From the NCBI RefSeq assembly GCF_027797205.1, contig NZ_CP115607.1:496001-560000 (forward strand): a DNA stretch of 64,000 nucleotides. The letters are read 5' to 3'. Shown here piece after piece: positions 27,941 through 37,632 of the stretch (position 1 is the first letter of the stretch; each line of letters opens with the position of its first letter). The DNA is from Campylobacter sp. VBCF_01 NA2. GTDB taxonomy: Bacteria; Campylobacterota; Campylobacteria; Campylobacterales; Campylobacteraceae. The position numbers were made by a program, and so were the translations under genes. The notes below the pieces were generated by a model. The model did no database searches. It was not told the origin of the DNA and worked only from the letters and a program-made list of their open reading frames with translations.

Positions 27941-29219
27941 GTTAGAAGAGAACAAAACTTCTATCAAGCAAGAGTTGAATGCGGGAATTACCACATTTTT
28001 GGCTATGATTTACATAGTGCCTGTAAATGCTATCATTATGAGCCAAACAGGCATGCCATACGAGGCGCTAGTTACTGCAACTGCGCTAATTACGATATTG
28101 GCGACGCTTTTTAATGGCTTTTTTGCAAATACGCCTGTCGCACTTAGTGTGGGTATGGGCTTAAATGCGTATTTTACATTTGGGCTTTGTATGGGAGCGC
28201 AAATTCCATGGCAAACAGCCCTTGGAATCGTGTTTTTGAGTGGATTTTTATTTACTGTTCTTTCATTTACAAATTTCCGAATTTGGGTTATCAAATCAAT
28301 TCCGCTTGATTTGCGTCGCGCGATAAGTGCCGGTATTGGCGCATTTATCTGCTTTATCGGGCTCAAACAAATGGGCATTATCGTAGCCGATCAAGCTACC
28401 CTTGTCGCTCTTGGCAATTTGCGCGATCCGCTTGTTTTGCTTGGTCTTGGCGGACTTACTATCATGATTTTGCTTTTTGTTTTGCAGGTAAAAGCTTCGT
28501 TTATTTTGGCGATTTTGATTACCTCTGTGATTGCGTGGGTGTTTGGAATTTCGCCTAAACCAGAGGGTATCGTCTCACTTCCTGCTTCAATTTCGCCGAT
28601 TTTTGGACAGCTTGATATCATGGGCGCGCTAAAACTCGCGTTTTTGCCATTTATCATCACATTTTTTGTAACTCACCTTTTCGATAGTATCGGCACGCTA
28701 ACTGGTGTCGGAAATAGAGCGAAAATTTTTAGCGACGAAGATCCTGAGGGTATGAAAAAACTAGCGCGAAATTTAACTGCCGACGCTGTTGGCTCAGTAG
28801 GTGGCGCGATAGTGGGCACTAGCACGGTTACAGCCTTTGCAGAAAGCGCAAGTGGTGTCGAGGCTGGTGGTCGCACTGGTCTAACTGCTGTATTTGCGGC
28901 GGTTTGCTTTATTTTGACGCTATTTATGCTTCCGCTTTTTAAAGCGATTCCAAGTAACGCAATTTATCCAGTTTTGGTAATGGTTGGAATTTTGATGTTT
29001 AGCGAGCTTGGCAAGCTTGATTACAGCGATATTGGAATTTTAATTCCGGCGTTTTTTATCGTTATGCTTATGCCTTTTACATATTCGATTACAAATGGTC
29101 TAAGCTTCGGATTTATCAGCTATTTGCTTGTGCGTTTGGTGCAAAGAAGGTTTAGCGATATAAATTTGGGCGTTTTGGTGCTAGCAGGAATTAGCGCGCT
29201 GGTATTTATTTTGCATTAA
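27924..29219 (+). CDS. NCS2/AzgA-type purine permease
   Basis: Proton-coupled uptake of adenine, guanine or hypoxanthine across the inner membrane. The N-terminal KQELNAGITTFLAMIYIVPVNA and the later TAFAESASGVEAGGRTGLTAV and FFVTHLFDSIGTLTGVGNRA are typical of the AzgA/GhxP branch, distinct from the UraA branch. About 12-14 helices over 431 residues. The overlap with the antiporter gene and the 12-bp gap to the phosphoribosyltransferase indicate an uptake-plus-salvage module. Confidence 0.9.
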   Translation: MTSLFKLEENKTSIKQELNAGITTFLAMIYIVPVNAIIMSQTGMPYEALVTATALITILATLFNGFFANTPVALSVGMGLNAYFTFGLCMGAQIPWQTALGIVFLSGFLFTVLSFTNFRIWVIKSIPLDLRRAISAGIGAFICFIGLKQMGIIVADQATLVALGNLRDPLVLLGLGGLTIMILLFVLQVKASFILAILITSVIAWVFGISPKPEGIVSLPASISPIFGQLDIMGALKLAFLPFIITFFVTHLFDSIGTLTGVGNRAKIFSDEDPEGMKKLARNLTADAVGSVGGAIVGTSTVTAFAESASGVEAGGRTGLTAVFAAVCFILTLFMLPLFKAIPSNAIYPVLVMVGILMFSELGKLDYSDIGILIPAFFIVMLMPFTYSITNGLSFGFISYLLVRLVQRRFSDINLGVLVLAGISALVFILH

Positions 29220-29231
29220 TAAGGAGAAAAT

Positions 29232-29681
29232 ATGAAATTTTACAGCTTCGAAGAACTTGATAAAGATAGTAGAATCATCGCCAAGCAGGTGCGCGATAGC
29301 TTCGCGCCTGACGCGATTGTAGCGATTGCGCGTGGCGGGCTGACATTTGGTCATGCGCTAGCAAACGCCCTTGATATGAGGACGATTTTTTCGATTAACT
29401 CAATCCACTACGCAGATACGCAAAAGCTCGATACAATCGATGTTTTCAATATCCCTGATTTGGAACTTTATAAAAGAATTTTGCTAGTCGATGATATCAT
29501 CGATAGTGGCGATAGTATGGTCGAAATCAAGCGTGTTTTGGAGGAAAAATACCCTAATGCTGAGATTAAAACAGCGGTGATTTTTTACAAAAGCAAGGCG
29601 CTAATCCAGCCTGATTTTAAAATCAAAGAGACCGATGAGTGGATTAACTTTTTCTGGGAAAATTACAAAATAGAAGAGTAA
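29232..29681 (+). CDS. Purine phosphoribosyltransferase (Gpt-like)
   Basis: 149 residues, type I PRTase. The PRPP loop is ILLVDDIIDSGDSMVEIK (about residue 77); the N-terminus PDAIVAIARGGLTFGHALAN matches xanthine/guanine phosphoribosyltransferases. C-terminal DEWINFFWE resembles the W-I-x-FPWE end of Gpt-like enzymes. AAGGAGAAAAT ribosome-binding site. The neighbouring NCS2 permease supports purine-base salvage; which base (hypoxanthine, guanine or xanthine) cannot be read from sequence. Confidence 0.85.
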   Translation: MKFYSFEELDKDSRIIAKQVRDSFAPDAIVAIARGGLTFGHALANALDMRTIFSINSIHYADTQKLDTIDVFNIPDLELYKRILLVDDIIDSGDSMVEIKRVLEEKYPNAEIKTAVIFYKSKALIQPDFKIKETDEWINFFWENYKIEE

Positions 29682-29704
29682 ATTTTAAAATTTAGAAGTG
29701 GGCT

Positions 29705-30859
29705 GTGAAGAATTTTAATTTTTTGATTTTATATTTTTGTGCGGTTTTAGCAATGTGCATTATGTATGCGCCACAGCCCTTGCAACCGCATTTCGAGCAA
29801 ATTTTAGAAATTTCAAAATTTAAAGCCTCGCTTTTTACCACTGCGATTTTAGCCCCGCTTGCATTTGCTTCGATAATTTATGGCTATATTTTAGAAAAAG
29901 TTTCGATTAAAAATGTCCTAGTGGGGGTGTTTTTTGTATTTGGCGCGAGCGAAATTTGCTTTGCTTTTGCAGATAGTTATGAAATTTTGCTTACTATTCG
30001 CATAATCCAAGGCTTCATCGTCCCAGCGGCTCTGACTGGGATAATGAGCTACATCTCCCAAAGTGCAAACAAACAAAACCTAGCCAGCGCAATCGGCGCG
30101 TATGTGGGTATGACGATAGCTGGGGGATTTATCGGGCGATTTTTGAGCGGATTTTTTACCGATTTGTTTGGGTGGAGATTTTTCTTTTTTGTGCTTGGAG
30201 CGCTTGCATTTGGCGTGAGCGCACTACTTTATAAAATTTTGCCTGTGATTAAAATCAGCCTTGTAAAGCCTAAAATTCGCAACATAGCCCAAATTTTATC
30301 AATTCCGCGAAATATTTATATTTTTTGCGCGATTTTTGGTATGTGTTTTGTCTTTCAAGCTACGCTAAATGTTTTGCCATTTGAGCTAAAAAGGCTTCTT
30401 GGCGAATTTAACGGCTCGAAAATCGGCTTTATGTATTTTGGCTATATCGTGGGAGTTTTTATTTCCTTTAATGTCGCGCGCATTGCGAATTTTTGCAAGG
30501 GTCCGACAAACGCGATTATGATAGGGTTTTTGATATATTTCATCGCGCTTTTGCTTTTGCATGTGGAGAGCTTCGGCGTGATTTTTGGTTCGATGATAGT
30601 GTTTTATTTCGGCTCGTTTATGGCGCACTCGGTCGCCACTGCGCATGTCAATAAAAAGGCCACCGCTCACAAGGGCATTACAAACGGCCTTTACATTAGC
30701 TTTTATTATTGTGGCGGGGCTTTGGGGAGTTTCGTGCCTGGATTTTTGTATGATAGCTTTGGCTGGGAAGCCTTTTTAAGCGCGCTTTGCGTGGTGGTTA
30801 TGGCGTCGATATTTTTTATATGGAAACTAAAACGATATGAGCTTAGAAAAATTCATTAA
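29705..30859 (+). CDS. MFS transporter (YnfM-like)
   Basis: 384 residues, 12 predicted helices, GTG start. The MFS loop 2-3 motif is degenerate (YGYILEKVSIKNVLVG), and RIIQGFIVPAALTGIMSYIS in helix 4 with AIGAYVGMTIAGGFIGRFLSGFFTD matches the YnfM-type exporters by pattern. Substrate unknown; drug or metabolite efflux is the usual guess. Its 3' end overlaps the next gene by 23 bp, suggesting coupled expression. Confidence 0.8.
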   Translation: MKNFNFLILYFCAVLAMCIMYAPQPLQPHFEQILEISKFKASLFTTAILAPLAFASIIYGYILEKVSIKNVLVGVFFVFGASEICFAFADSYEILLTIRIIQGFIVPAALTGIMSYISQSANKQNLASAIGAYVGMTIAGGFIGRFLSGFFTDLFGWRFFFFVLGALAFGVSALLYKILPVIKISLVKPKIRNIAQILSIPRNIYIFCAIFGMCFVFQATLNVLPFELKRLLGEFNGSKIGFMYFGYIVGVFISFNVARIANFCKGPTNAIMIGFLIYFIALLLLHVESFGVIFGSMIVFYFGSFMAHSVATAHVNKKATAHKGITNGLYISFYYCGGALGSFVPGFLYDSFGWEAFLSALCVVVMASIFFIWKLKRYELRKIH

Positions 30860-32045
30860 AAACGAAATTTTAATCCTAGCGATTTTGTTTTGTGCTGACG
30901 CGCTTTTTTTGATTTACGCCATATCAAATTTAAGCATAAGCTACTATGAGGCTGAAATTTTTTATAACCAAAACAGCCTAACTTCGCTCATAGCAAATGT
31001 TTCGTGCAAAATTTTCTCTCAAAATGATTACGCGCTAAGGGCGCCTTTTTTGATTTTGCATTTCATAAACTGCGCCTTGATTTATAAAATTTCAAAATTT
31101 ACCCTAAAACGCAGATTTGATAGACTTGTCGCAACTGCGCTATTTATGGGGCTTCCTGCTTCGATGAGTAGTGCGATTTTGCTAAATCCAGCCGGCATTA
31201 TTATCTTTGCTACGCTTTTGGCATACTATTTTGCCAAAACCAAAAACTGGGGCGCACTCATCGCTGTTTTGGTGCTTAGCGCCTTTATTGATAGGGCGTT
31301 TTTTATGCTTTATATCGGTTTTGGAATTTGGGCTTTGAGATCTGGGAAGCGAGAAATTTTCGTGCTAAATTTAGCGCTTTTTGTATTTAGCATAGTCTTT
31401 TATGATATCGGCACACAGGGCAAACCGCGCGGGTATTTCCTAGACGCTCTTGGCGTATTTGCAGGGGCGTTTTCGCCTTTTGTTTTTTTGTTTTTTGTCT
31501 ATGCGATTTATCGAATTTGGATTAAAGAAAACAAAGATTTGCTCTGGTATATCGCTACTAGCGCGTTTTGTTTGGCACTAATTTTTTCGCTTAGACAGCG
31601 TGTGGCTATGGAAATGATGCTACCATACTGCGTGATTGCGACGCCACTAATCGTGCGGGTCGTGTTTAATTCATACAGAGTAAGGCTCCCTAGATTTCGC
31701 TCTTTTCACAAATTTGCGCTTGGCGTGAGTTTGTTTAGCTTAGTTTTTAGCTATTTTTCTGTGATTTTTAGCGACGCAATGTATGTGGTGTTTTTCCAAA
31801 ATCACCCTAGCAAACATTTCATTTATAAATTTGATGTGGCAAAAAATTTAGCTAATGAGTTAAAAAAGCGCGGGGTTGCAAGCGTGCTTTGCGATGATGA
31901 GCAAATGCAGCTACGGCTTAAATTTTATGGTATAAACAAAGGTTTTGACGCCATAATAGAGGAAAAAAATGAAAGAAATTTTGATCAAAGTATTGATATT
32001 TATAAACTAGGCGTTCAAATTGCGAAATTTTATGTTAAAATATAG
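30837..32045 (+). CDS. Polytopic membrane protein, glycosyltransferase-39-like
   Basis: 402 residues with about 10 hydrophobic helices and a soluble C-terminus of about 70 residues. The first periplasmic loop has ISYYEAEIFYNQN, comparable to the acidic D/E-x-E site of ArnT/PMT-type (GT39 or GT83) lipid-linked glycosyltransferases, followed by NDYALRAPFLILHFINC, a further family-like segment. The sugar donor and acceptor are unknown. The overlap with the MFS gene suggests joint expression. No precise name is justified. Confidence 0.6.
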   Translation: MSLEKFIKNEILILAILFCADALFLIYAISNLSISYYEAEIFYNQNSLTSLIANVSCKIFSQNDYALRAPFLILHFINCALIYKISKFTLKRRFDRLVATALFMGLPASMSSAILLNPAGIIIFATLLAYYFAKTKNWGALIAVLVLSAFIDRAFFMLYIGFGIWALRSGKREIFVLNLALFVFSIVFYDIGTQGKPRGYFLDALGVFAGAFSPFVFLFFVYAIYRIWIKENKDLLWYIATSAFCLALIFSLRQRVAMEMMLPYCVIATPLIVRVVFNSYRVRLPRFRSFHKFALGVSLFSLVFSYFSVIFSDAMYVVFFQNHPSKHFIYKFDVAKNLANELKKRGVASVLCDDEQMQLRLKFYGINKGFDAIIEEKNERNFDQSIDIYKLGVQIAKFYVKI

Positions 32046-32070
32046 CGAATTTTTATGAAAGGTAAAAATT

Positions 32071-32766
32071 ATGAGAAAAGGTTTTACATTAATTGAACTT
32101 ATTTTTATTGTAGTTATAGTTGGGATACTTGCAGCGGTTGCAGTTCCCCAAACAGAGCGAAATGCCCTAGTCGAAGCGAGCGATCAGCTCGTATCACACA
32201 TACGCTATACGCAACAATTGGCGATGTATGATAATAAATTTGACGCAAATGATGTTAATTGGTATCAAAGAGCATGGAGAATTCAGTTTCATAACGCTGC
32301 CAAGGCCGGTCATGCTACTGGGTGGAGATACACCATTTTTACAGATACTTCTGCTGCTGCTGCTGATGGTAAATTGTCTGGTAATCCAAATTGTGGTGGT
32401 CCAGATTTTGTTTGTGTCGCCAGAGATCCACAAAATCCATCTAGACTTCTAACCTCTGGTTTTGCAGATCAAGCTTTTAACAACAGAGGTGATTTGATGA
32501 ATAATAAGTTAAATTTACAAGGCAAATATGGCATTACAAATATCGCTTTTGCTGGCGGGTGTGCTGGCGTGCAGACAATTTCGTTTGATCATATCGGACG
32601 CCCAATGGGTGCATTACAAGCTTCTGCTACGCCGTATGATAGAGTGTTTGTCGAGGATTGTAATGTAACACTTACAAATGATGCTGGCGATAGCTCTGTT
32701 ATTACCATACGCCCTGAAACTGGCTATGTTTCATATCAGCTAAGTGGCGCAGATATCAGCCAATAA
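32071..32766 (+). CDS. Type II secretion/competence pseudopilin-like protein
   Basis: 231 residues. N-terminal class III prepilin signal: short basic leader MRKG, then FTLIELIFIVVIVGILAAVAVP, cleaved after Gly by prepilin peptidase with E5 present. The remainder is a globular periplasmic domain ending GDSSVITIRPETGYVSYQL, similar to GspH or FimT-like minor pseudopilins. Possibly part of the competence (cts) apparatus, but no secretin, ATPase or other pilin gene is nearby. Codon use is somewhat more AT-rich than its neighbours. AAGGTAAAAATT ribosome-binding site. Confidence 0.8.
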   Translation: MRKGFTLIELIFIVVIVGILAAVAVPQTERNALVEASDQLVSHIRYTQQLAMYDNKFDANDVNWYQRAWRIQFHNAAKAGHATGWRYTIFTDTSAAAADGKLSGNPNCGGPDFVCVARDPQNPSRLLTSGFADQAFNNRGDLMNNKLNLQGKYGITNIAFAGGCAGVQTISFDHIGRPMGALQASATPYDRVFVEDCNVTLTNDAGDSSVITIRPETGYVSYQLSGADISQ

Positions 32767-32772
32767 TATAAT
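32767..32772 (+). promoter_or_regulatory. -10 box (TATAAT) for metG
   Basis: AATATAATTTT directly after the pseudopilin stop, 18 bp before the metG ATG. AAGGAAAAAG is the ribosome-binding site. Confidence 0.4.
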
Positions 32773-32790
32773 TTTAACCCAAGGAAAAAG

Positions 32791-34686
32791 ATGAAAAAAT
32801 ACATACTAACGCCTATTTATTATGTCAATGATGTCCCGCATATCGGGCATGCTTATACTACGATTATCTGCGATACTATGGCTAGATTTTATCGCTTGCA
32901 AGGGCATGAGGTTATCTTTAAAACCGGCACCGACGAACATGGTCAAAAAATCGAAGAAGCCGCTGCTAAACGGGGTAAAACACCGCAACAATACGCAGAT
33001 GAAATCAGTGCGAAATTCAAAGAATTATGGGATAAATTCGAAATTTCTTACGATATGTATTCAAGGACGACAGATAAAAACCACGAAATAGGCGTGCAAA
33101 ATGTATTTCGCAAAATGTATGAAAACGGCGATATTTACAAGGGCGAATACGAGGGGAATTACTGCGTTAGTTGCGAGAGTTTTTTCCCGTCAAATCAGCT
33201 AATAGACGGCGAATACTGCCCTGATTGTGGCAAAAAAACTAGAATTTTAAAAGAAGAAAGCTATTTTTTCAAACTCAGCGCTTATGGCGATAGGCTCTTA
33301 AAATGGTATGAGAGCGATAAGTGCATTTTGCCTTTGGGTAAGAAAAATGAGGTTATAAGCTTCGTAAAAAGTGGCTTAAAAGACCTTTCTATCACACGCA
33401 CAGGCTTTGATTGGGGTATTAAAATTCCAAGCGAGCTAAAAGATGATAAACATGTGATTTATGTCTGGTTAGATGCGTTGATGGATTATCTCACTTCCAT
33501 AGGTTATGGTGTAGATGACGCTAAAATGGACTTTTGGGGCGACACGCTTCATATAGTCGGCAAGGATATTTTGAGATTTCACGCTGTGTATTGGCCGGCG
33601 TTTTTGATGAGCTTAAATTTGCCTATGCCACGCACTATCGCAGCGCACGGCTGGTGGACTAGGGACGGACGCAAAATGAGCAAAAGCTTAGGCAATGTCG
33701 TAAATCCTGCCGAGGTGGCTGACGCTTATGGTTTGGAGCAGTTTAGATACTTTTTGCTCCGTGAGGTGCCGTTTGGTCAAGACGGCGATTTTTCGCAAAA
33801 AGCTATCATTAGTCGCATAAATTCAGAACTTGCAAACGAACTTGGAAATTTATTAAACCGCATTATCGGTATGAGCGCGAAGTATTCGGCAAATATCATA
33901 AACTCCAAAGATGTTTTAAAATACTACACAGACGAGATAAACGAGGCAAATGCTTTGATAAGCTCGGCAATCGCTCAACTTGAAGAAGTCGCGACAAATC
34001 GCTATTTAGAGGAGCTTTGGAAGGCTCTTGCGTTGGCAAATGGCGCGATTGCAAAATATGAGCCGTGGAATTTGATAAAAAATGGCGAGAGCGAAAAAGC
34101 AAATGCGCTTGTGGCGCTTGTAGCCAATATTTTGGCCAAAGTTGCTGTGCTTTTAAGTCCTGCAATGCCAAAAACTGCGGATAAAATCGCCTCTGCGCTG
34201 GGATTTAAAATTTCAACTGAAATTTACGAAAAACTCTGTCTTCGTGGCGAGTTATTGGATTATAGCGCGAGTGCGTGCGAGCCGCTGTTTGCGAAGGTCG
34301 AAAGTGAGCTTATGAGCAGACCAGAGGCAAGTGTCGAGCCTAAAAAAGATGAAAACGCTGAGGCACAGATCAAAATCGATGATTTTGCAAAATGCGTGAT
34401 TAAAGTAGGCAAGGTCTTGGAGTGCGAAAATATCGATGGTAGCGATAAATTGCTAAGATTTATGATTGATTTAGGCGAGGAGGCTCCACGCCAAATCATC
34501 AGCGGTATCGCTAAATTTTATAGTCCAAAAGAACTAATTGGCAAACAAGTCTGCGTCCTAGCAAACCTAAAACCAGCCAAAATTTTCGGACACATTAGCC
34601 AAGGTATGATTTTAAGCGCGGAAGACGGCAAACTTACGCTTCTTGGCACACATGGCGAAGTAAAAAACGGCGCGCGAGTAGGGTAG
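32791..34686 (+). CDS. metG: Methionyl-tRNA synthetase
   Basis: Class I synthetase charging tRNA-Met. HIGH motif PHIGHAY (about residue 16), KMSKS (about 295), and two zinc-type Cys pairs (CVSC, CPDC) in the connective peptide. The C-terminal 100 residues form the oligomerising tRNA-binding domain (FAKCVIKVGKVLECENIDGS...GQVCVLANLKP-like). 631 residues, normal for the long form. Monocistronic by spacing. Confidence 0.96.
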   Translation: MKKYILTPIYYVNDVPHIGHAYTTIICDTMARFYRLQGHEVIFKTGTDEHGQKIEEAAAKRGKTPQQYADEISAKFKELWDKFEISYDMYSRTTDKNHEIGVQNVFRKMYENGDIYKGEYEGNYCVSCESFFPSNQLIDGEYCPDCGKKTRILKEESYFFKLSAYGDRLLKWYESDKCILPLGKKNEVISFVKSGLKDLSITRTGFDWGIKIPSELKDDKHVIYVWLDALMDYLTSIGYGVDDAKMDFWGDTLHIVGKDILRFHAVYWPAFLMSLNLPMPRTIAAHGWWTRDGRKMSKSLGNVVNPAEVADAYGLEQFRYFLLREVPFGQDGDFSQKAIISRINSELANELGNLLNRIIGMSAKYSANIINSKDVLKYYTDEINEANALISSAIAQLEEVATNRYLEELWKALALANGAIAKYEPWNLIKNGESEKANALVALVANILAKVAVLLSPAMPKTADKIASALGFKISTEIYEKLCLRGELLDYSASACEPLFAKVESELMSRPEASVEPKKDENAEAQIKIDDFAKCVIKVGKVLECENIDGSDKLLRFMIDLGEEAPRQIISGIAKFYSPKELIGKQVCVLANLKPAKIFGHISQGMILSAEDGKLTLLGTHGEVKNGARVG

Positions 34687-34767
34687 GTTTGTGCTGTTTA
34701 TCTCCCAAATTTCGGCACAAATTTTGCTAAAATTTAGCGCGAATTTACGCATTTTGGCGATTAAACA

Positions 34768-35757
34768 ATGACAAATTTAGCCAATTTAGTCCGCATTGTA
34801 AATGGAAAAATGCTAAACCGCCCGAGTGTTTCGGCGGTGGAGAGTTTTTCTATTTGTGCGCATAAAATTCACAAAAAAGCAGCCTTCATAGCGGTAAATG
34901 CGAGCGCAAAAGATGTCGAGACGGCTATTGCAAACGGCGCTTATGCCGTGATTTTTGATAGTGATTTTAAGGTTAGCAACGACGAGGTCGCCTTTATCAA
35001 GGTCGAAAATTTAAATGTTGCCTTGCTTAGAATGATTAAATTTTTAGGCGATATTTGGCGTCATCAATTCGTGCTAATTGATGAAATCCAAGCCTCGATT
35101 TTGCGCTTCATCAGCGTGCCAAAAAACCTGATTTTTGCCCCAAACACGCTTCACGAGCTTTTTATTCATCTAATCAGCCACGAGCAAAAGCACATTTATT
35201 TCACCAAAAATAGGGAATTTTTGCAACTTTTGGAGATTAGCTATCAAAAAATCGAAAAAGATGAAAATTTAAGCGAAACTTACAGTGGGTCGATATTTTA
35301 TTCGAGTTTTATTTATGATGAAATTTATTATTCAAATTTAGTTTTTCCGCAAATTTTCCTGCCAGATTTGTGTGGAATTTTGAAATTTTTGGGGCGCAAA
35401 AATATCGAATTTAGACTTCAAAATTTCAGTGCTCTAAGCCATTTCGAGCCGATTTTCGTGGATAAATTTTTAAATATCACCCCTTTTGGCGAGAGTTACC
35501 GCGCCTTTATCATCGAAAGTGATAAAGAGCTTTTTGTGCGCGCGGCGCAGTATTTGCGGGCAAAATTTAGGGATAAAATTTTAATTTGTGCGAGCTGGGA
35601 CGATGAGTTTGGCGAAACCGCAATCGATTTTAGATTTTCAAAACTAGAAATCCTAAAAACAATCCCAGAGTTTCACTATGCCCTGATTTACGGCAACCGC
35701 GCTGATATAGTGAGTTTTTTGAGTCAAAAACCGCGCGAGAAAAATCTGTTTTTTTAA
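34768..35757 (+). CDS. Hypothetical protein with MurF-N-like start
   Basis: 329 residues, soluble. Residues 1-85 (LVRIVNGKMLNRPS...KAAFIAVNASAKDVETAIANGAYAVIFD) follow the pattern of the N-terminal UDP-binding domain of MurE/MurF ligases, but the central ATP-binding GTNGKT motif is absent, so it cannot be a ligase. The rest is alpha/beta without a recognisable motif. It precedes the UbiD-type gene by 15 bp with a good GGAGG site, so they are probably cotranscribed. Function unknown. Confidence 0.65.
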   Translation: MTNLANLVRIVNGKMLNRPSVSAVESFSICAHKIHKKAAFIAVNASAKDVETAIANGAYAVIFDSDFKVSNDEVAFIKVENLNVALLRMIKFLGDIWRHQFVLIDEIQASILRFISVPKNLIFAPNTLHELFIHLISHEQKHIYFTKNREFLQLLEISYQKIEKDENLSETYSGSIFYSSFIYDEIYYSNLVFPQIFLPDLCGILKFLGRKNIEFRLQNFSALSHFEPIFVDKFLNITPFGESYRAFIIESDKELFVRAAQYLRAKFRDKILICASWDDEFGETAIDFRFSKLEILKTIPEFHYALIYGNRADIVSFLSQKPREKNLFF

Positions 35758-35772
35758 ATTTAGGAGGCGTGA

Positions 35773-37617
35773 ATGAAAAGTGTAGAAAATATAGAAAATC
35801 TCATAACGAGCAATCCTTGGATTCACAAACTCCATAAGGCTGGGCTTTTGCGCATTATCGCTGAGCCTTGCGATATCGATTTAGAAATCGCTCACATTAG
35901 CTATATCGAGGTGAAAAAGCCAAATTCGCAAGCTCTGCTTTTTTTGAACCCGACAAATTCAGCTGGGGCGAAATTTGCGCCGGTGCTGACAAATGTTTTT
36001 GGGAGTTTTGAGGCGCTAAATTTGATTTTAGGCCGTGAAGTAGAGGAGATCGCAGGCGAAATCGAAGCACTTTTAAAGCCAAAAAAACCAAAGAATTTTA
36101 AAGAAAAAATAGATTTTCTCTCGTATTTAGTATCGCTTCGCAAGGTTTTTACAAAAAGAAAAAAAGTGCGGGGCGAGTGTCAGCAGGTCGTGCATACTGG
36201 TGCGGATGTCGATTTGGGCTCGCTTCCTATCCTAAAAACTTGGAAAAACGACGGCGGAGCGTTTATTACTATGGGGCAGGTTTATACGAAAGATTTAAAC
36301 GGCGATACCCAAAATTTGGGCATGTATCGCTTGCAAGTCTATGATAAAAACCACCTTGGCATGCACTGGCAAATTCACAAGGACGGCGCGCATCTCTACC
36401 ACGAATACGCGCGCGCTGGGCGCAAAATGCCAGTATCAGTGGCGATCGGTGGCGATCCGCTGTATATCTGGTGCGGTCAAGCGCCCCTGCCAAAGGGCGT
36501 TTTCGAGCTTTTACTCTATGGTTTTATCCGCAAAGAGCCAGCCTGCCTAGTCAAATCTATCACAAACGATATTTATGTCCCGCATGATGCGGATTTCGTG
36601 ATAGAGGGCTTCGTGGAGCCTGGCGAGATGTGCGATGAGGGGCCATTTGGCGATCATACGGGCTTTTATACGCCGATTTTGCCGTTTCCGGTGATGAGAG
36701 TGGAGGCTATCACGCACAAAACAAATCCGATTTTTGCCGCCACGGTCGTGGGCAAACCGCCACTAGAAGATAAATTTATGGGATACGCCACGGAGCGCAT
36801 TTTCTTGCCACTTTTTCGCACGAGCGCGCCTGATTTGATTGATTATCGTATGCCTGAAAATGGGGTTTTCCACAACCTGATTTTGGCTAAATTTCACTCT
36901 CGCTACCCAGCGCACGCACAGCAGTTAATGCACGCATTTTGGGGTGTGGGGCAGATGAGCTTCGTAAAACACGCGATTTTTGTGGGTGAAGATGCGCCAA
37001 ATTTGGGTGATTATAGGGCGCTGGCAAAATTTATCCTTGATAGGATTTCGCCTAGATCGCTCACATTTAGCGAGGGTGTGTGCGACCAGCTAGATCACGC
37101 TAGTCCAAATGCGTGCTTTGGCGGTAAGCTTGGTATCGATGTTTCGCAGCCTAGCGCGAGTCCTGCGCCACAGGTGCTTAGCGATGAGGATTTGTTGGAG
37201 AGCTTTCATAATGTCAAAAAAGATGTAGTCTCCCTAGCGCAGCACTTTACCGAGTGCAAAAATCCCTTTGTGCTTGTGAATTTGAAAAAATCTTCGAGTG
37301 TGAGGGAGACCTTTGAACTGCTCTGCAAAGAAGCTGGGGCGAATTTTAAAATTTTGATTTTCACAGATGAGAAAAACGACCCAAACAACCTGTATATGAG
37401 CCTTTGGCGTGTGGTGAATAATATCGACGCTCTGCGCGATGTTTTTATAAATGGCGAGCATATCGGAATCGACGCTACTAGCAAGGGCGCGCAGGACGGG
37501 TATGATAGGCAGTGGCCGGGCGAGACGCTGTGTTCGCGCGAAGTGCTAGAAACTCTGGTAGCTAGGGGGCTTATCGAGCGCGACGAAGAGTTTTGGCATA
37601 AATTTGAGATAGTTTAA
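35773..37617 (+). CDS. UbiD-family menaquinone biosynthesis decarboxylase
   Basis: 614-residue UbiD-family, prenylated-FMN-dependent decarboxylase. Visible: FNM-binding-type regions NLGMYRLQVYDKNHLGMHWQ, PVSVAIGGDPLYIW, and DEGPFGDHTGFYTP with catalytic Glu/Asp, then a long C-terminal domain. The extended length fits the SCO4490-type menaquinone decarboxylase (MqnL branch) better than aromatic UbiD (about 490). MqnE elsewhere in the window supports a role in the late futalosine pathway. A flavin prenyltransferase partner (UbiX/MqnM) is not in the window. GGAGG ribosome-binding site. Confidence 0.85.
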   Translation: MKSVENIENLITSNPWIHKLHKAGLLRIIAEPCDIDLEIAHISYIEVKKPNSQALLFLNPTNSAGAKFAPVLTNVFGSFEALNLILGREVEEIAGEIEALLKPKKPKNFKEKIDFLSYLVSLRKVFTKRKKVRGECQQVVHTGADVDLGSLPILKTWKNDGGAFITMGQVYTKDLNGDTQNLGMYRLQVYDKNHLGMHWQIHKDGAHLYHEYARAGRKMPVSVAIGGDPLYIWCGQAPLPKGVFELLLYGFIRKEPACLVKSITNDIYVPHDADFVIEGFVEPGEMCDEGPFGDHTGFYTPILPFPVMRVEAITHKTNPIFAATVVGKPPLEDKFMGYATERIFLPLFRTSAPDLIDYRMPENGVFHNLILAKFHSRYPAHAQQLMHAFWGVGQMSFVKHAIFVGEDAPNLGDYRALAKFILDRISPRSLTFSEGVCDQLDHASPNACFGGKLGIDVSQPSASPAPQVLSDEDLLESFHNVKKDVVSLAQHFTECKNPFVLVNLKKSSSVRETFELLCKEAGANFKILIFTDEKNDPNNLYMSLWRVVNNIDALRDVFINGEHIGIDATSKGAQDGYDRQWPGETLCSREVLETLVARGLIERDEEFWHKFEIV

Positions 37618-37632
37618 ATTTGGAGATTGGAA

